Numbered from the stretch's first letter, positions 1-14,310 are shown. The stretch is 64,000 nucleotides of DNA from Climacium dendroides (GCA_950106755.1 OX467090.1:15127489-15191488); one strand, 5' to 3'. Numbers and translations: made by a program. Notes: generated from the letters alone by a model not told the origin.

Positions 1-1
1 A

Positions 2-3000
2 TCTGTCACAGCACCGTTGTCGGGACTCTCGGGCTCTTCCAGCTCTTCCAGCTCATCCAGCTTATCTGAACCAGAATTTGAGTATGCAACGGACCAGAAT
101 GGAGAACCTGAAGCAGATGAACCGGACACAGACTCATATCTTCCGGATGGTAGGACTTCCATTTAAAAGGGCCCACTGATTGTATGCCAGGAAGCCGATT
201 CCATCTTAACCCTGAGCATCTACGTCTGCGTATATCGAATTGAAAGTTTTGAGTTCAGTGCTACATTCTAAGTTTGTCTCCGCTGGTTCAGTGTACAAAT
301 ACTGTAATCAATAATGCAACAGGGATAGGCTTTACGCATGACAGAATTTTTTCGAGTACTGGTCGCGAGATAGTGTTTAGGAAAGAACCTTCTTCAACTT
401 TGAGCTTGTCCTAAAAGAAGGGTTTTGCATATATGAAGCGCATAGTTTGTAGGAAGTTTCCTACCTCATTGCTGTTATGTCAGAATGTTTTAATACGGGA
501 TGGATTTGAGGAACATTGAAGAGTTGCATCTTTCTCTGACAAACGGCTCTCTTGCAGGTGCCGTTATAGCCATTAAGGATATGAATGAGCACTATTACTT
601 AGCTGTGGAGGAAAAAGGCACCAATAGTGGCACTTTCCGGCTCATGGGTGTCTTGCATTTCTCCCTCGTTGGGGACAGAGCTCTTTTTAAGGTACACAAT
701 CGTGCAAGTGATTGGAGAACTGCTCTCATAAACGAAATGAAGTAGATGAGTACCTGTACATTGACAATTGATGAGGTAATGTACGGCTAGAAGTAGATTT
801 TAGTCCCTGGTGTCAAGCTCAGTGTAGAATTATATGTAGAGTATGTGTTGATTCAAAAAATCTTGATCATGCAGTACTTCTAAATTTTATTCTAGAGCTG
901 CATATTTGGGTAATCCATGAAATTCTAAAGAACTTTTCTTTTATAGGTGAAATATCAAAGGAATAAGAATGGGAAGACGAAGTGGTTCTCCTTATTGTCT
1001 CTTCATGCGAGCGACAGCAATGGTGAGCCTTATCGAGTTCACTTTCTCCCTGGCTCTGGACTGGCAGAAGTTACCACCACCCGTGAAAACTCTTGGGAGC
1101 TTTGGGAATGCATTGAAAGCATCGAAGAGAAGTCTGAAGGGAGTGAAGAGCTCGGGTTTCAAACATCTCGCCGTGCTTTTCACTTGGTCAACCAGAAAAG
1201 CAAATGTGGCTTATCACTTTCCGAAGGTTTTCCAATGTTGGTCAAGCGACCGGGTAATTCATTCAAGCTGCGGATACTAGCACGAGATAAAGAGGAGCCT
1301 GAAGCTGCGAAGCTTGTGTCCTTAGAGCATGGGGATAAAGACGAGGTGGACCATGGTCATGAGCATGACACTAGTCAACAACTGAAGGACACTGCTGTAG
1401 CTGCTACGGTGATCCCAGATGTCACATGTGATATACATGATGTCACCTTCACGTTGTTGCACGAAGCCTCTGGAGGCATACATCTACTCCCTCTGGTTAG
1501 ATTGTGTATGCAAGACATTGGTGCTGTGTTACAGATGGGATCTGGCAAGATGAGGGTGCTGTTTGGGTGTAGTATATCCCTTGACTATTTTCAAGCTCAG
1601 AACAGCTGCTGGTACATTACCTTTGCATCCCACTTTGTTCTAGTCTCTCTTTCAATAATGTTCGTTTTTGTACCTGTGATGTCGTGTTTGGTCACTGGAA
1701 CAAACTTCTGTCGTTGCATCTATACCAGCTTGTGTTCGATGAAGTTTGGATTGCCTGAACAAATGTGGAGAGGTATTCATTTGTCTGCTAATCCTTCCAG
1801 ATAGATGCAGTTCTTATATATATGGTTCTTGAAGGGTGAGCTTTGAGCCCAGTTACTGAGCACTCTAATAATCTTGCTGATTAAAATAAATGGTCTAGGA
1901 GACTTATAACTCTGGGGAAGATTCGGTCCTGGAATGTCGCAAAGCGACCACTGGTTTGGAAGCATTAATATTTGTTTTGGAACTCTTGCTTGCAGGGTAG
2001 CTATGATCAATCCAATTGGGGTAGAATTATTATACCGTGCACGGAATGAGAAGCAATTTGCGAGAGTTGTCAGCAATAAGACACCTGTTTCTTTGTTCTG
2101 TCGGCTGCGGAAGGTTTGTACTTTTCTTGTAACCCCTGGTCGTTAGTATTCCACGACTCTACTACTGCTCTCGTTGCAGTTACTTATTTGAGCCGTCACT
2201 CTTTCCTGCTGAGGTGCTTTGTCTGTTCCTTGGAATTTAAGGTACAATACTCACAGGCACGTACTGATTCTACTGTATAAAGGAATATATCCTAGAGTTA
2301 AGTGGAAATGCAGGTGGTGTTGATTGGCTACTGACTTGATACAATGTTTAACTTTAAAAAAAAAAATCACTCCTTCCAATGATTAGAATGTTTAGTGGGT
2401 ACTCGGAAGCCAAATTAGTTAGTTTGAATGAGCTGCGTTAGTTACTTGAATAATGATATATTTGATACTACCATGCAAAAAGATTTGTATGCTCATATTC
2501 TGATCGTTTATTATCTATACTGGACAGGTTGACATTATTATCAGCGAGTTGTCGTTGGATACATTGCTGTTTCTTATAGGAGCTCTTGATCTGGCCGGTC
2601 CTTACACCTTAGGACAGTCTCCGGTACTAGCAAATCGCTGCCAGGTACTGTTTTTGGCTCAACAAAATTCCGTCTTTGCTGCCAGATCTCTTCGTTCTAT
2701 AGAGGACGAAAAACTCTTTTCTCTTCTAGACGAAATATGCAGAAAGACTCTTTCGGATTTTTTGACAAATCCTTGCTTTGTTCTTTATTTTCAAGTTATA
2801 TCTCTGTTTTATTTAATTAATAAGAATGATTTAATGATTTTTTTTTTCTTCTGCGCAGGTAGAGAACCGGACAGGATTAGATTTGGTATGTCGTTTTGAT
2901 CACGGACATGCAAGGCAAGAGGACATAATTGAATCATGGGAGACAGATGCGTTTCTCATCAGGTACATGGAACAGGTGTTATTGAAGTCAGGAAATTTAC

Positions 3001-6000
3001 TGTTTCGAGATAGTTTTTTGAATATTTTTTTTCCCTGTTATCGATACCTAGATTTGTTGTCAAGAAAGTAAAGATACTAGTGTTGATCCAGTTTAGGGTA
3101 CTGATGGCCTGCCTGTAGTAGGAGAGTTAAAATTATTGACTGCTCTGATCATCATCTGCTTTTAAAGGCATACAACTTCTCGGCGGGACTTATCATCAGC
3201 GGAGGTGGCGTCATCAGCTGATGTTTATTTGCAAAAGCAGGGTGGTGGACACTCGTCATCTGTCCAGGTGTCTTTGTTAGAGCCTGGTTTGAAAGCAACG
3301 CGAACTCGATTGAAGTTGGGTGAAGGTATAACTCCCATTAGCATTCTCTCAAGAAATTTTGGTGGTTTTGATACTCTGTGAAATCTGAGTAAAATGCTTA
3401 TTTCTGTTTGCAGGGCGTAGGAATGTTGGCCCTGGGCCAATCTTAGTTGTGGATGTCTTGCGGCAAAGCCAGGTAATGCGCGTTGAGAGCCATTGTGAAT
3501 TGCATGCTTCTTCTTTGTTCAGCACTTATTATTCAGCAAAATGTGAACCTGACATGGAGTCCCTTTTTCTGTGGTAACTTCGAAAGACCAAGAGAACATG
3601 CTCGTAGATACTGTTTGCTTGCTTCTGGAGTCCAATTGATTTCAAGGATATTTATTAACGTTTTGTGATTGTGATAGTCTGAGGAACAAGAAACTTCAAG
3701 ACTTGTACGATTAGTCGTGAATACTATGTTTTCTTTGCTTGTTGTCCTCTAGTGCTAGGATCCATTTCTGAAGCGTGTGTATCTCCAGGGTGGAATATCT
3801 TTGATAGTTTCTCCGATGGTTCGGATACGAAATGCAACTGGGCTATTTTTGGAACTTCAATGCCGACGACCAAGGCAGGAAGGGGATGGTGCTGTGGTCC
3901 TACTTGAAGATGGTGACACTATTGACGATTGCATGGGATCTTTTGACTCCCTAAAACTCGAAGGAGAGCTACGGAAAGCTCTTTCGTCTTTCAATGTTGG
4001 TAAGGGTTGCTGAACCTTCTAGTAGTATGCATATGATCATAATGTTGACGGCTTTTAATTCTCGTTCATGTTGATTTCATGTTGTTTTTATCATGTTTTT
4101 TTGCACAAGGAATTTCCCTATATGTAGCGTTTTTGCGGTAACATTTCTTTGGATGCGTTTCTGGTTTGAAGGAAATTTTCTGCTCTCTATAAGGCCCGCC
4201 AGTGGCTCAGAATCGGGCGAAAGTGGGAAAGAAGAAGAAGCCCCCAGTGCTTATGATTGGTCAGATGACGTGAAGGGAGCCAAGGCTGTGCGGGTTTCGA
4301 ATTTGTTTGAGAAGTTTCAGTATGATTTCAAAAGGAAGATTGGTGGTCGCAATTCTGATGTTGCTTTTGGAACAGGTTGACTTTCTGTATCACTTGGTGT
4401 ATGTCCAAGCATATTTTGTGTATGATCATCTTAGATCGTTCCATTGTATCAGCATTTTCAAGAAGATTAAGTCTATCATGCATGATTGGATTGTTGTTTG
4501 CCTTTCGTTAATGAATATGAAATCACCCTGGCTTACCGCTCACAGAGAACAGGTCATGGAATTCTTAAGTTCAGGGAATGAGACGTTTCGAAACGGTGAC
4601 CGGTTTGAGAGCTTCATTTGTGGAATTCTTTGTTCCCGTAGAATTAAGATGTTAAAAGATTACTTTATGTCTTGATATTGCGTTCTAACTAATTACCTTT
4701 CGAAAATTCTTTTATGTTCAGTGTTTTGCCCAGAAAAAAGTCCAGAGAACAAAGACGATGGCCTCTATTTCCTGATTAGAACAACAAAGAGACAGGTTCC
4801 ATTGGTGAGGCTCGACAAAGAACCAGTAGGGGGCAAGCCACCTGTTGCATCATGGCAGGAACAGCAGGAACTTCTTCTCCTCCCAACTATTCGAATTTTT
4901 AATTTCTTCACATCCAACATCAGCGCCAAGCTATTTGCACTACCTCCAGGTAGCATCTCGAGAATCCACTGGTTCTTGCGCTGGAGCGTCTATATCCGTG
5001 TTGCAGTACTCACGAAAACTATTACGAATTGCAGGTAGGGCTAGTGGTAAAGCTGGAAGTCAGCTGCATCCCAAAAATGAAGTCATCATCAAAGCAGGGA
5101 AGATGGAACTAATGTATGCAGATCTAGGTGTGTTGTCACTGGTCATTAAGCACCTAAAATCTGACCTCACAAGCAAGCAGATACCAATATTTGGCCGGGA
5201 TAAGAAATCACTTGATGCTTCATTCGAAGGAGGTAGTTTGCGTGAAACGGAGCTAGATGTGGATTTCGGTGATGGTGCCCATTATGGAAAGATGAAAGTT
5301 CGTCAAGACGACGACGGTGTTCTTGAGGCAAGTCTACGGTTGGCGAGTTTTATTTTGTTAAAGTGTATCGTTTGCATTTTTAGCATGAGGCACGATCCTT
5401 TTTTCGCTTGTTTGCACGCTATGTTACGTTGCTTAAATCGAATGATACAGCCTTTTCCGTGCTTGCTAACAAAGATTGAGGTGGCGTGGTAATTGCTATG
5501 AATGCCGGGCTTTCAGTATTCTTTGAACCACATGCATGGTGTGTGGGAACCTAGCGAGTAGAGGTCAACGAATTCTTATCCACCTGACATGGCATTCAAT
5601 GATTTTGATATTAGGTGGTGCTTTACACCAAGTATGCAATTTTTAACGACAGCCACGTTCCACTTCTTTACTGTGCTCCAAGACAGAAAAGCTCTTATCT
5701 CTGGTGAGTATTGATGAATTTAAGAAATTTTGTTTTCTTGATGACTGCATTTGTCCTGACTGGAAATTTTCGCCTATTGTCGTGGGAGCAAATTCTTAGT
5801 TATTTCCTCGACATGAATGCATGCATTGTTTCAGGAGGAGAGGATCAAAGAACGATAATAATTTGGAGTGGCCATCAGAAGAAACAGTGTCCACCCTTCG
5901 TCCTGGCTCAAGAATTTCTTGGTTCAATAAGTGCGTGGTTTTCAGAGCCTCTCAGCATCTTCCTTTCCTTTTGAGAATCTTTATGCTAGTTTGAGTCTTT

Positions 6001-9000
6001 TAATATAGAAACCATTTAGCTGAATTTCTTGCTTATTAAACCTGTACATAGTGATTGTGTTTATTTTATTGTTTTTAATATATTAAACATGCCATGTGGG
6101 CTGAAATAATATGAAGTGTCAGAGATATATTATTAATGAGTTGAAAGAGACTTGCTCAACGATTGTCGCAGGTCAAGTAAAGTGATGATGAAACAAGTTC
6201 TGCCAGAGTCTCAACCTGCTTTACTGGATCTAGACAATTTGGCGGGATCAACAGAGATTAGTCTCAAAGTTTCAAACAAAGAGGACGCAGATCCACGAGT
6301 CCAGTTGGGGGTTGAACTGCAGCTTGCAGCCACTGGAGATAAGAACCCGACGGGCACAGTTCACCTTGCTCCTCGCTACATTGTCGTAAACAAGTCAAAT
6401 GATGTAATCTGCGTTTGTCAAGATGGCTTTCAGGTTAATCTTTCTGTACAACGCAGTTGCCATCATCCTTGAACTCCATAGCATTATTCAGAAATGGTAG
6501 CAAGGTGACTTTGTGTTCATGCAGAAAAAACTAATTTATTCACATACATGGAGAAAATGATTGGTGAAGAGGATCATTACAACCTGTGTCTCCTTCAGTG
6601 TAGATGGATTTCTTCACTATAGATGTTTCTCCTCACTGTAGATGCTTGCCGCACATGCTCCGCTGACTGCATGATTCCTGTTCTTCCCCCATTACTTCAC
6701 TTGTTGGATCTTCAACCTCTGTTAACTGCCGAATATTCTTGGACGGTGTTGATATCTCTGATGGTCTTTGTGTTTGTTCACATGATACCTTCCTGCAGAA
6801 TGATAATTCCTCAGTCATGGAGCTTAGCCCTGGAGAGAAAACAGCTCTAAATTCCCGGGTTTTACCAGAGGAAGGTGGTGAAGAGAGAAAGAGTGATGAT
6901 GAGCAGAACCCCTTCCAGGCGCCACTCTCAGTTCGGTTTAAACCACGGGGACCTGAGTGGGACTGGTCTGGACCTGTTTGTGCGGCTGCGTTAGGTTCCT
7001 TCTGGATCAAGATAAGACGGCAAGGACAGTTGGGATTTGCTAGTTCTAATAAGCAAGCGAAGGGGAGGATGTTGATCGCCCTGGCAGAGGTGCATGAAGA
7101 CAGCCCATCTCTTTCAATGTGCTTTCGTCGGCATTCAGCCGATGCTATCCCGTATCGAATTCAGAATGCCTTGCGTTCTGGCGCCCTACTCTACAGTCAA
7201 AAGGCAAGCGTTTTGCAACTTCTTTTTTGATTGCAGTTAACGGCAATCGTATGTTTACTTCAGTACTGCTGCCCTGTTCGGAGTACTCTGTTTACTTCAT
7301 TCTTCAGTGGTGATCGTCAATAGCAGTGTCTTCTTTGATCAGTTCATAGCCTTGGGTATGTCATTCGTGCTATATTTTAATTTCGTCTTTTGGTTTCTTT
7401 TATGGTCACAGGGTTTGACGCAAACAGAAGTGCTCCAAGCAGGGGCTTCAGTCAATTATGTTTGGGATGACTTGGGCCTAACTCATAAGCTTGTTGTAAC
7501 GATTCAAGGTGATTTGAATTTTGATTCTCAGAATGTGCACATCCACTTTGAGAAGGTTCACTTCTGCGTGCCATGATTGTCTGTTTGAACCTGCTCACCG
7601 TTGACTACCTGTTTAATTTTAAGTGAGATAATTTTTTGTTTCAGATTGAAGTTCTGTAGGATTTCGACACATGGAATTTTCTCAAGCGGATTATAAATTT
7701 TCATTTTTAATTCTTAGGATTTGAATTATTTAAAACTCTGGACTTCGCTAGATGCTGAACCTCCAGTCTAATGGATAATATTAAATTTCAAAGGTCAAAT
7801 CTGCTTTGAGTCTTTGATATGGTTATAATCTTTTGTTTCATTAATTATTTTCATTATCCACATACTTGCGAAGTGCTTTTGGAATCTGACTGTCGTACTG
7901 AAAACGGGAGATATTTTGGAAAAGAAGTTTTTATGTTGAATCGAACCACTTTATTACAATTATGAGGTCACAGTTTCGTTGACCTCTGGATTGTGGATTT
8001 TTTCATTCTTTTCTATTACTTTCCTGAACTCTATCAATGGGGATAAACAGCATTCTATGATTAAGAGAAGTCAACCTTCATGACATGTTGATAGACTTCA
8101 CGACTTCTTTCACGGTTGACATATATCTATTTGTGCAGGAACTCAACTCTGTCAAGTCATCAATATGGACAAAATCAGGGAATGGAAGCGTTTTGGTGCT
8201 ACAAGGAGCGGTAAAGGTTTCTCCTTTCAACTTCCTTTCACGGACGATTCAAAAGATTCTGACAACGAAGGCGATGGAAGTACCGCTGGCACCATGTTTC
8301 TGAACGTAGGTTACGAAGTTGTTGCCGATGGACCTACTCGAGTTTTGCGTATATGTACTGATAGTGATTCAAATAAACAATCTGGGTGGCAATCGACCAT
8401 GAGAAGACCGAAGACGGAGATGGAAGTGAAAATTCCACTTTTCTTTTTCAGCATTGTTGAACCAGTTAAACCGGTATCTAATATCAGCACGCGATTTCTT
8501 TGTTGGAATTTAAGCTTTGTAATTATGTGGTGGTTGTTTGCTTCTCGATTCAGGAGGATTTTCGGCTGTAGGCCCATGTTTGTTTAACGTCGTCCAATAC
8601 ATAATCTAGAGAAATATTCAGCGACAGAACGATTTACAAGTCGGCCCAAACTTGAAGTCTTCTTTGTTTGAGGGCAACATACTTTTTGCAGTCCCTGCTG
8701 AGCACCCTCTTGAGCATCGAGTTGTGGAATATAAAAGTCGTGAATTCTCCCGTCATAACTTTTATTAACAACCCTTCGCCTATTGCGATGTGAGGCTATT
8801 CTGAACTTACAGTTACACTATTTTGCTGCACAGAAGAGCGATGCTCCTGAGGTCGAAAAAGATGCTGGAGACCCAACGACTGAAAAACGTGTCCTCTATG
8901 CACCAATTGTTGTTGCCCGTGCAACAAATCTACTTATCGAGGGTCTAGTAACTGACGAGTGCACGTTGTGTCAACTCAAAGTTGAAGTGAGTTGACATTT

Positions 9001-12000
9001 CAAACTTCTGTCGCTAAAATACTTCTTTCTCAAATGTGTACTTTATCGAGTATGTGTGGGCATGTCGTAAGACGGTAGCTTGTTGACTCTTCGGTGAAGA
9101 TTCTACGTATTCCGGCTTGGCACAGTTCTGCAGTCCTGCATGTGTCATTCTTATTTTCCAACTCATGTAATTCCCTCTATCTTTCGGCGCATTGATGGCT
9201 GTTGACTCACGTTCTGGACTGGGCAGCGTTTGGATATGGACGTGAAGTGGCAAGGATCCACGGTTGTGCATATGGTGCGTGTTCATGGACAGAGCGGAGA
9301 TGACAAGCAGGGGCAGACGGTGTTGCATATGGCGTGTGTGGTTGCACACAGAGGAACCAATCCTATTCAGCTTCACTATGCGTCCCTTCTCTTGCAGGTT
9401 CTTTTCATTTCATTTGCGCTGAATATGGTTGCTCTAAGATTTTAAGACTTTTGGCTACTCTCTTTCTACATATTGAGATTTACTGGCAGTTAGATTTAAG
9501 ATTAGCTCCCTAGATCAGGAATTTCATTTTATGTCGGTTGACTAGGACTGAATATTTGCCATGAATCTGGCTATCTTTAAGGGATAGAAGCCTCACAACT
9601 CCAAAAGTTCTTTTTAGTGACTAGTATCGATGCATGTGAAATTCTCATTGCGGAAGGCAGAAGCAGATCATCTTATTATATGTACTTATAGGTGTATCTT
9701 TTTATTCGAATACCTACAAGATACAAAGGGATTCAGCGAACACATCATGTCTAATCGTCACGTGGTCAGAGTCCATTCCATGGAATCTTGCAGGCTACAC
9801 TTTCCTTGAGTCCATGAGGACAGCAGGCAGCTGTATTTTGTTAGACAAGCGTACCCAGGTAACTTGGTTTACATGGCCTTCAATGTGCTCACTAGGTGAA
9901 AAATACCTTTTGTCAGGCTGTGGATCTCAACATTGACGAAGATACTTTGATGAAATTGGCACCATTTTATCGCACCTCACTTGCACCGTCAACTGGGCCC
10001 AGTCGACTTATTTATTATGAACGATTCGAGATACATCCTATCAAGGTAAGTCTGTTCTTGGAGCTTAGTTTATTTTGATAGTCTGAGATTTATTTGCCTG
10101 TTTGTGAAATCAGAAAGGTACTTCGTGTTCACATAAAAGATGGAGGACATACATGACTTTTTGTAAGTATCCAAATTTAGGACGTTGCTTGAATTTTTTC
10201 ACGCAAAGTCGTATTTAAGGTAGGGTATTCTTTTACAGATTTTGGCAAGCTACACACCTGGAAACCCTCGAGCTGACTACACTTCAGCGCAAGAGACACT
10301 GCGAGCCCTTCTACACACAGTAATCAAGGTAATAGCTGTACTTTGTTGGCTTTTAACTTTCAGATGTAAGTGACTCTAGCAAGTGTGACTACATTGCAGT
10401 TTCACTTCGCACCTGACAGCACTATCTATTACAGTAAAGCAGAGCATAATGCTATGGAATCTGACTTTTGGAGTGTCGGCAAGAACTGTTCAGGTACCTG
10501 CTGTTCGAGGTTTCAAGGTCGAGCTTAATGGAGTGCTTTTATCCAACGCATTGCTTACCTACGCACAGCTTGCTGTTAAATGTGCCCAGCATTATTCCTG
10601 GTAAGACACTCTCTGCTCTTTGACTATTCTATTTATGTGATTAAGAATTGTTCTCCAGTAGAAACCCACTGTTTGATAATCATCGTAAGTAGTGTGGGCT
10701 ATGATTGATCCCATCTGGACAACACTTGATATGGACGGGTAACAAGTCAGAAGAAATAAATTTTCCTCTTGTTTTCGTGCAGGTATGCAATGCGAGCCAT
10801 CTATATTGCAAGGGGAAGCTCGCTATTACCGCCTGCATTTGCTTCTTTGTTTGATGACTCTGCTGCCTCCAGTCTTGATGTGTTCTTTGATCCATCAAGC
10901 GGCTCAGTTGACGTCCAGGGTCTTACACTAGGTACACATTATGACGATAAATATTTCTATTATCTAGTGGATCGTTGATCTATGTGAGTCTTTAGTAACC
11001 TGTGGACTTTTAGTGAGCTACTCCTTGAAGCATGGTTCTGTTTTGCCTTCAAATTGATTGATCTATTTTAATTTTCAGGAATGTTCAATATTCTTAGCAA
11101 AGGAATGCGAAAGAAAGGGCAAGGAGGAACAAGTCGCCTTTTGGGAGATGTTGAGCACACGGTATGGATTCAGAATATTCCTGGATTTTGGTATTCCATA
11201 GTAATCAAAAAGTATAAGATTTTTTTTCAGTCTGTTGCAGGCAGCTTGTGTATACTGTATTGACTCTCAGGGTGGTTTGATAGGTAAAAGCGGCGGGATC
11301 AAACATTCTTTTCGCGGTTGTTACGGAAGTCTCAGATAGTGTGCTCAAGGGGGCTGAGACGAGTGGTTTGGATGGCCTGGTATTCTCTTATACTCTAGTG
11401 TGATTACTTTATTAGTATTCTATTGCGTCTTGCAAGTAGTCGCCAGTTTTCTGAAGCGTATGCATTTTCTTTCTGTTATGTGGTTTCCATCCAGACTCTT
11501 TTTGCGCTTCTGGGGGGGTACCTAGTAGATTTTCTTTCTGTTATGTGGTTTCCATCCAGACTCCGGAGTATATTTTGCATTTTCTCGCTCAATTATTCTA
11601 TGATGTGAGAGTTGTCTTCATATGGGTTTTCCAACTATGGCTGCAGTTAAGCGGCTTCAGACGAGGCATTTTGAATGTGGCCATGCGCCCTGCAGTGCTT
11701 CGCAGTGCTGTTGCGCAGGGGGGTTCTACAAGGCGCATAAAACTGGATCACAGTGTTGGTATGGATGAGGTATGTGTTTTCTTCGCACCGATTTGTACCC
11801 TTGTATGCGAGTGAGAACTAATTCTGACTTAAGAGTTCTCATATGAAGGTTTATAGTTTGTCAATTCAAGTGTCGGAGTCGATTTATGAACAGGACCTTT
11901 GTTTGGTCTGACCATAAGAAAATAAAATGTGCAGGTTTACATTGAGGGTTACTTGCAGGCAATGTTGGATTCTCAGTTCAGGCAAGACTACTTGAAGGTG

Positions 12001-12720
12001 AAAGTTACCGACGAAGAGGTATGCTACCGCAGACTGTTATCACCTTTTTAATATTCATCTTTGGGTAAGATTCACCAGTCTGATCATTTGGTTTGTCATC
12101 CCAGGTCTTGCTAAGAAATCTGCCTCCAAACACGTCTCTTATGGAAGAGATAATGAGTGCTGTGAAGAAATTTCTGATAGCAGAAGGCCTTCTTACTGGA
12201 GAATCATCACTTGGCACTGCTCGACCAACACGGCGACCTTTAGGCGACAATGTAAGTCCCACGCTCCTTATTGACATGCGTATATATCTTTTGTACTTCC
12301 AACCGATTAGAAGTTTTCCCAGTGTGGGTAGCATTTTCTGAATATCTGAGTAGGCAGTTGATCGTCACGTGGTGGATGCTGCTGCAGGAGAGACGACTGG
12401 GGCCTGCGATGATTGCACTCAGTGAGCAGCTCTTAGTCGTCATTGCCGTGCAGGGCTTGCGAAAGCAGGTGTCCAAATATTTGCATTTCCCAAGAGGAGG
12501 AGAGGAGGAGAAGCCCGTAGCAGCTCAGGAAAAAGCTGTCGTGCCTGTGGAGGAGCCCAGCCAACCTCAAGAGGGGATGCTCCCACGCGTTCGCCATGCT
12601 GCTACCAACTTTGTGCTTTCCAGCGGGCTTGCCTACTTGGATGGTCGCTTGTGCCGCCACATCCCCAACACTTTGGTTCGCCGCATCGTCAGCGGCTTTC
12701 TTCTCAGCTTTGTGGAGTAG
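2..12720 (+). CDS. VPS13: VPS13-like bridge-type lipid-transfer protein, 3' part of gene (SHRUBBY-type)
   Basis: The 5' end lies outside the window. VPS13 proteins are long hydrophobic-groove bridges that move lipids between membranes at contact sites; plants have several, including SHRUBBY. Well supported exons, all with GT/AG borders: 2-149, 558-691, 947-about 1609, 2528-2644, 2859-2962, about 3755-4003, about 4172-4376, 4721 onward, then the SHR-BD and C-terminal exons to the TAG at 12718-12720. Diagnostic peptides are WFSLLSLHA near 980, DVTFTLLHEAS near 1440, ENRTGLDLVCRF near 2862, MVRIRNATGLFLEL near 3820 and EELLLLPT-like QELLLLPTIRIFNF near 4865. Splicing 149 to 558 restores a codon in phase 1 and gives a continuous VPS13-like sequence. 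Introns are about 80-500 bp. The exact borders of some middle exons (1.6-2.0, 7.6-8.1 and 8.4-8.8 kb) are uncertain. I saw no disabling change in the exons I traced. Confidence 0.93.
6170..8400 (+). other. VPS13 SHR-BD domain exons
   Basis: This block of the VPS13 gene encodes the SHR-binding domain (VPS13 adaptor-binding region). The order matches the family: ALLDLDNLAGSTEISLKV near 6220, LAPRYIVVNKSND near 6365, WSGPVCAAALGSFWIKIRR near 6965, AIPYRIQNA near 7145, then VWDDLGLTHKLVVTIQG near 7460 and NVGYEVVADGPTRVLRI near 8305. In yeast and animals this domain docks VPS13 on adaptor proteins that choose the membrane; that role here is inferred from the family. Confidence 0.8.
9228..12720 (+). 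other. VPS13 conserved C-terminal exons
   Basis: About ten short exons encode the conserved tail of plant VPS13. In order: LDMDVKWQGSTVVHMVRVHG (9230), VDLNIDEDTLMKLAPFY (9920), YTSAQETLRALLHTVIK (10280), GFKVELNGVLLSNALLTYAQ (10510), MRAIYIARGSSLLPPAFASL (10790), GSNILFAVVTEVSDSVLKGA (11295), GFRRGILNVAMRPAVLRSAV (11655), IEGYLQAMLDSQFRQDYLKV (11943), LLRNLPPNTSLMEEIM (12106) and LGPAMIALSEQLLVVIAVQ (12397). The tail ends LSFVE-stop at 12718-12720. The sequence agrees closely with the SHRUBBY-type tail, which supports an active, conserved host gene. Confidence 0.9.
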
Positions 12721-13677
12721 TAGTACACTCAAACCCTTTCCAAGCACACTTCCAAATAGGCTCTGGTTACATGCGTTCGCAGGCTGGTATTTGGAAGTTA
12801 TCCAATCAGACATGGCCACAACATGACAGATTCTTAGGAAATATAGCCCCTGGGACTGTTCGATTAAAGAGGATTGAGTGTAGTCAGACTAGTGAGAGTT
12901 CCCTCCTAGTTTACCTGTGAGGAAGCATGTGTTTTTCATTGAGATTTTAAGTCCTCAAATTAGATTCACTGTACTGTACAGTTTTACTTTTAGGTAGTGG
13001 CACAACCTATACACAAGCAAACGAATCCATGAAGTCAACCTGCGAGGTGGGCAGAATGGAGCCTAAAGGCCGGTTGCAGGCGACCACAGCATCTGGAGCT
13101 TGGTGGCGAGTGGGGCACCAATTTGCTTGAACCTACGCAAGTCTGGTTTGAGCATTGTGTGGAGAGTGTATTTTAGATCAGTGATTTCTGCATATCAATT
13201 TTGTGAGACTAATTAGGAAACGTTTTGCTCCCAAGGTGTTTAATTTGCTGGTCAATTCTGAGTGAGTCGTGTTGTAGCATGTATTCCACCTCCAGGTTCT
13301 TATGTCGTGCAATTTTTCGATCCCTGTGAATAATAATAATAATAATAATAATGTCAAGATTACTACTGCGATCATGTGGTTACACGTTTTTTGAACTGGG
13401 TATTCACTTGGTTTGAATTGCTATGCGTTTAATTGGCTTATTATGAGACTTTGGCATGAAGGTACAGGAGGTCAAAAACTCTTCATCATGGCCAAGTTGG
13501 CAAGCTGGTTGAGGAAGTATGTGGCGACTATGTCGAGAAGCAGCACATCTCTAAGGCCAATTCCATCACGTCTTGCTAGTAACAATACAACGCAGATTCT
13601 TCCACCGAATAGTTTCAAAACATCTTATAAAGAACTTTTTTCGGCTCCCAAGTTTTACACATCTATGCTATGATAAG
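12721..13677. other. Intergenic region and probable VPS13 3' UTR
   Basis: No coding potential that I can support. The first few hundred bases are probably the 3' UTR of the VPS13 gene. It includes an (AAT)n microsatellite. Confidence 0.5.
13329..13352. repeat. (AAT)n microsatellite
   Basis: Eight perfect tandem AAT units just beyond the VPS13 gene. Confidence 0.95.
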
Positions 13678-13865
13678 ATCACTAAGGCTTGAGCTATGTC
13701 TTGTTGAAGTCACTAAGGCTTGAGCTATGTCTTGCTTGAGCTGTGTCTTGTTGGAGATCACTAAGGCTTGAGCTATGTCTTGCTTGAGCTATGTCTTGTT
13801 GGAGATCACTAAGGCTTGAGCTATGTCTTCTTGAAGTCACTAAGGCTTGAGCTATGTCTTTTTGA
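13678..13865. repeat. Minisatellite, CACTAAGGCTTGAGCTATGT unit
   Basis: Five copies start at about 13680, 13710, 13759, 13807 and 13838. They are separated by 30-49 bases, with extra CTTGAGCTATGTCTTG partial copies between some of them. Frames through it are repeat artefacts rather than a gene. Confidence 0.9.
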
Positions 13866-13900
13866 TCAAAATTGGTAGTGAAGGGTTTTTTGTTGCTGAG

Positions 13901-14310
13901 AGAGGGTCCAACTTTTTTTAATGGCAAATTGATCTAAGGGTTGGAGCCATTGCTCTAGTAATTGGAATAAATAAAGTTCAAATTCAACTTATAGTTGAGA
14001 CTTTAAGAGGGTTCAACTTCTTTTAATAGCAAATTGAACTAAGGGTTGGAGCCATTGCTCTAGTAATTGGAATAAATAAAGCTCAAATTCAACTTATAGT
14101 TGAGACTTTAAGTCTACTACATTAAAAGAAGAGTCGAGCATAAACTTATAGTTGAGACTTTAAGTCTACTACATTAGAAGAAGAATTAAAAGAAGAGTAG
14201 TTGAGACTTTAAGTCTACTACATTAGAAGAAGAATTAAAAGAAGAGTCGAGCATAAACTTATAGTTGAGACTTTAAGTCTACTACATTAGAAGAAGAGTC
14301 GAGCATAAAA
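13901..14310. repeat. Complex tandem repeat (about 105-bp and 50-60-bp units)
   Basis: Two copies of about 105 bp begin AGAGGGT(C/T)CAAC at 13901 and 14006 and end CTTATAGTTGAGACTTTAAG. From 14113 a shorter unit follows three to four times (TCTACTACATTA..AGAAGA..TCGAGCATAAA + CTTATAGTTGAGACTTTAAG). The shared tail shows that the short unit grew from the end of the long one. Confidence 0.9.

Noticed and set aside
500..745. Independent 81-codon gene
   Set aside because: Its middle is a VPS13 exon (558-691) with proper splice borders; the ends are intron sequence.
969..1280. Overlapping 103-codon frame in the VPS13 exon
   Set aside because: It is in the wrong frame. The conserved VPS13 peptide is read from 947.
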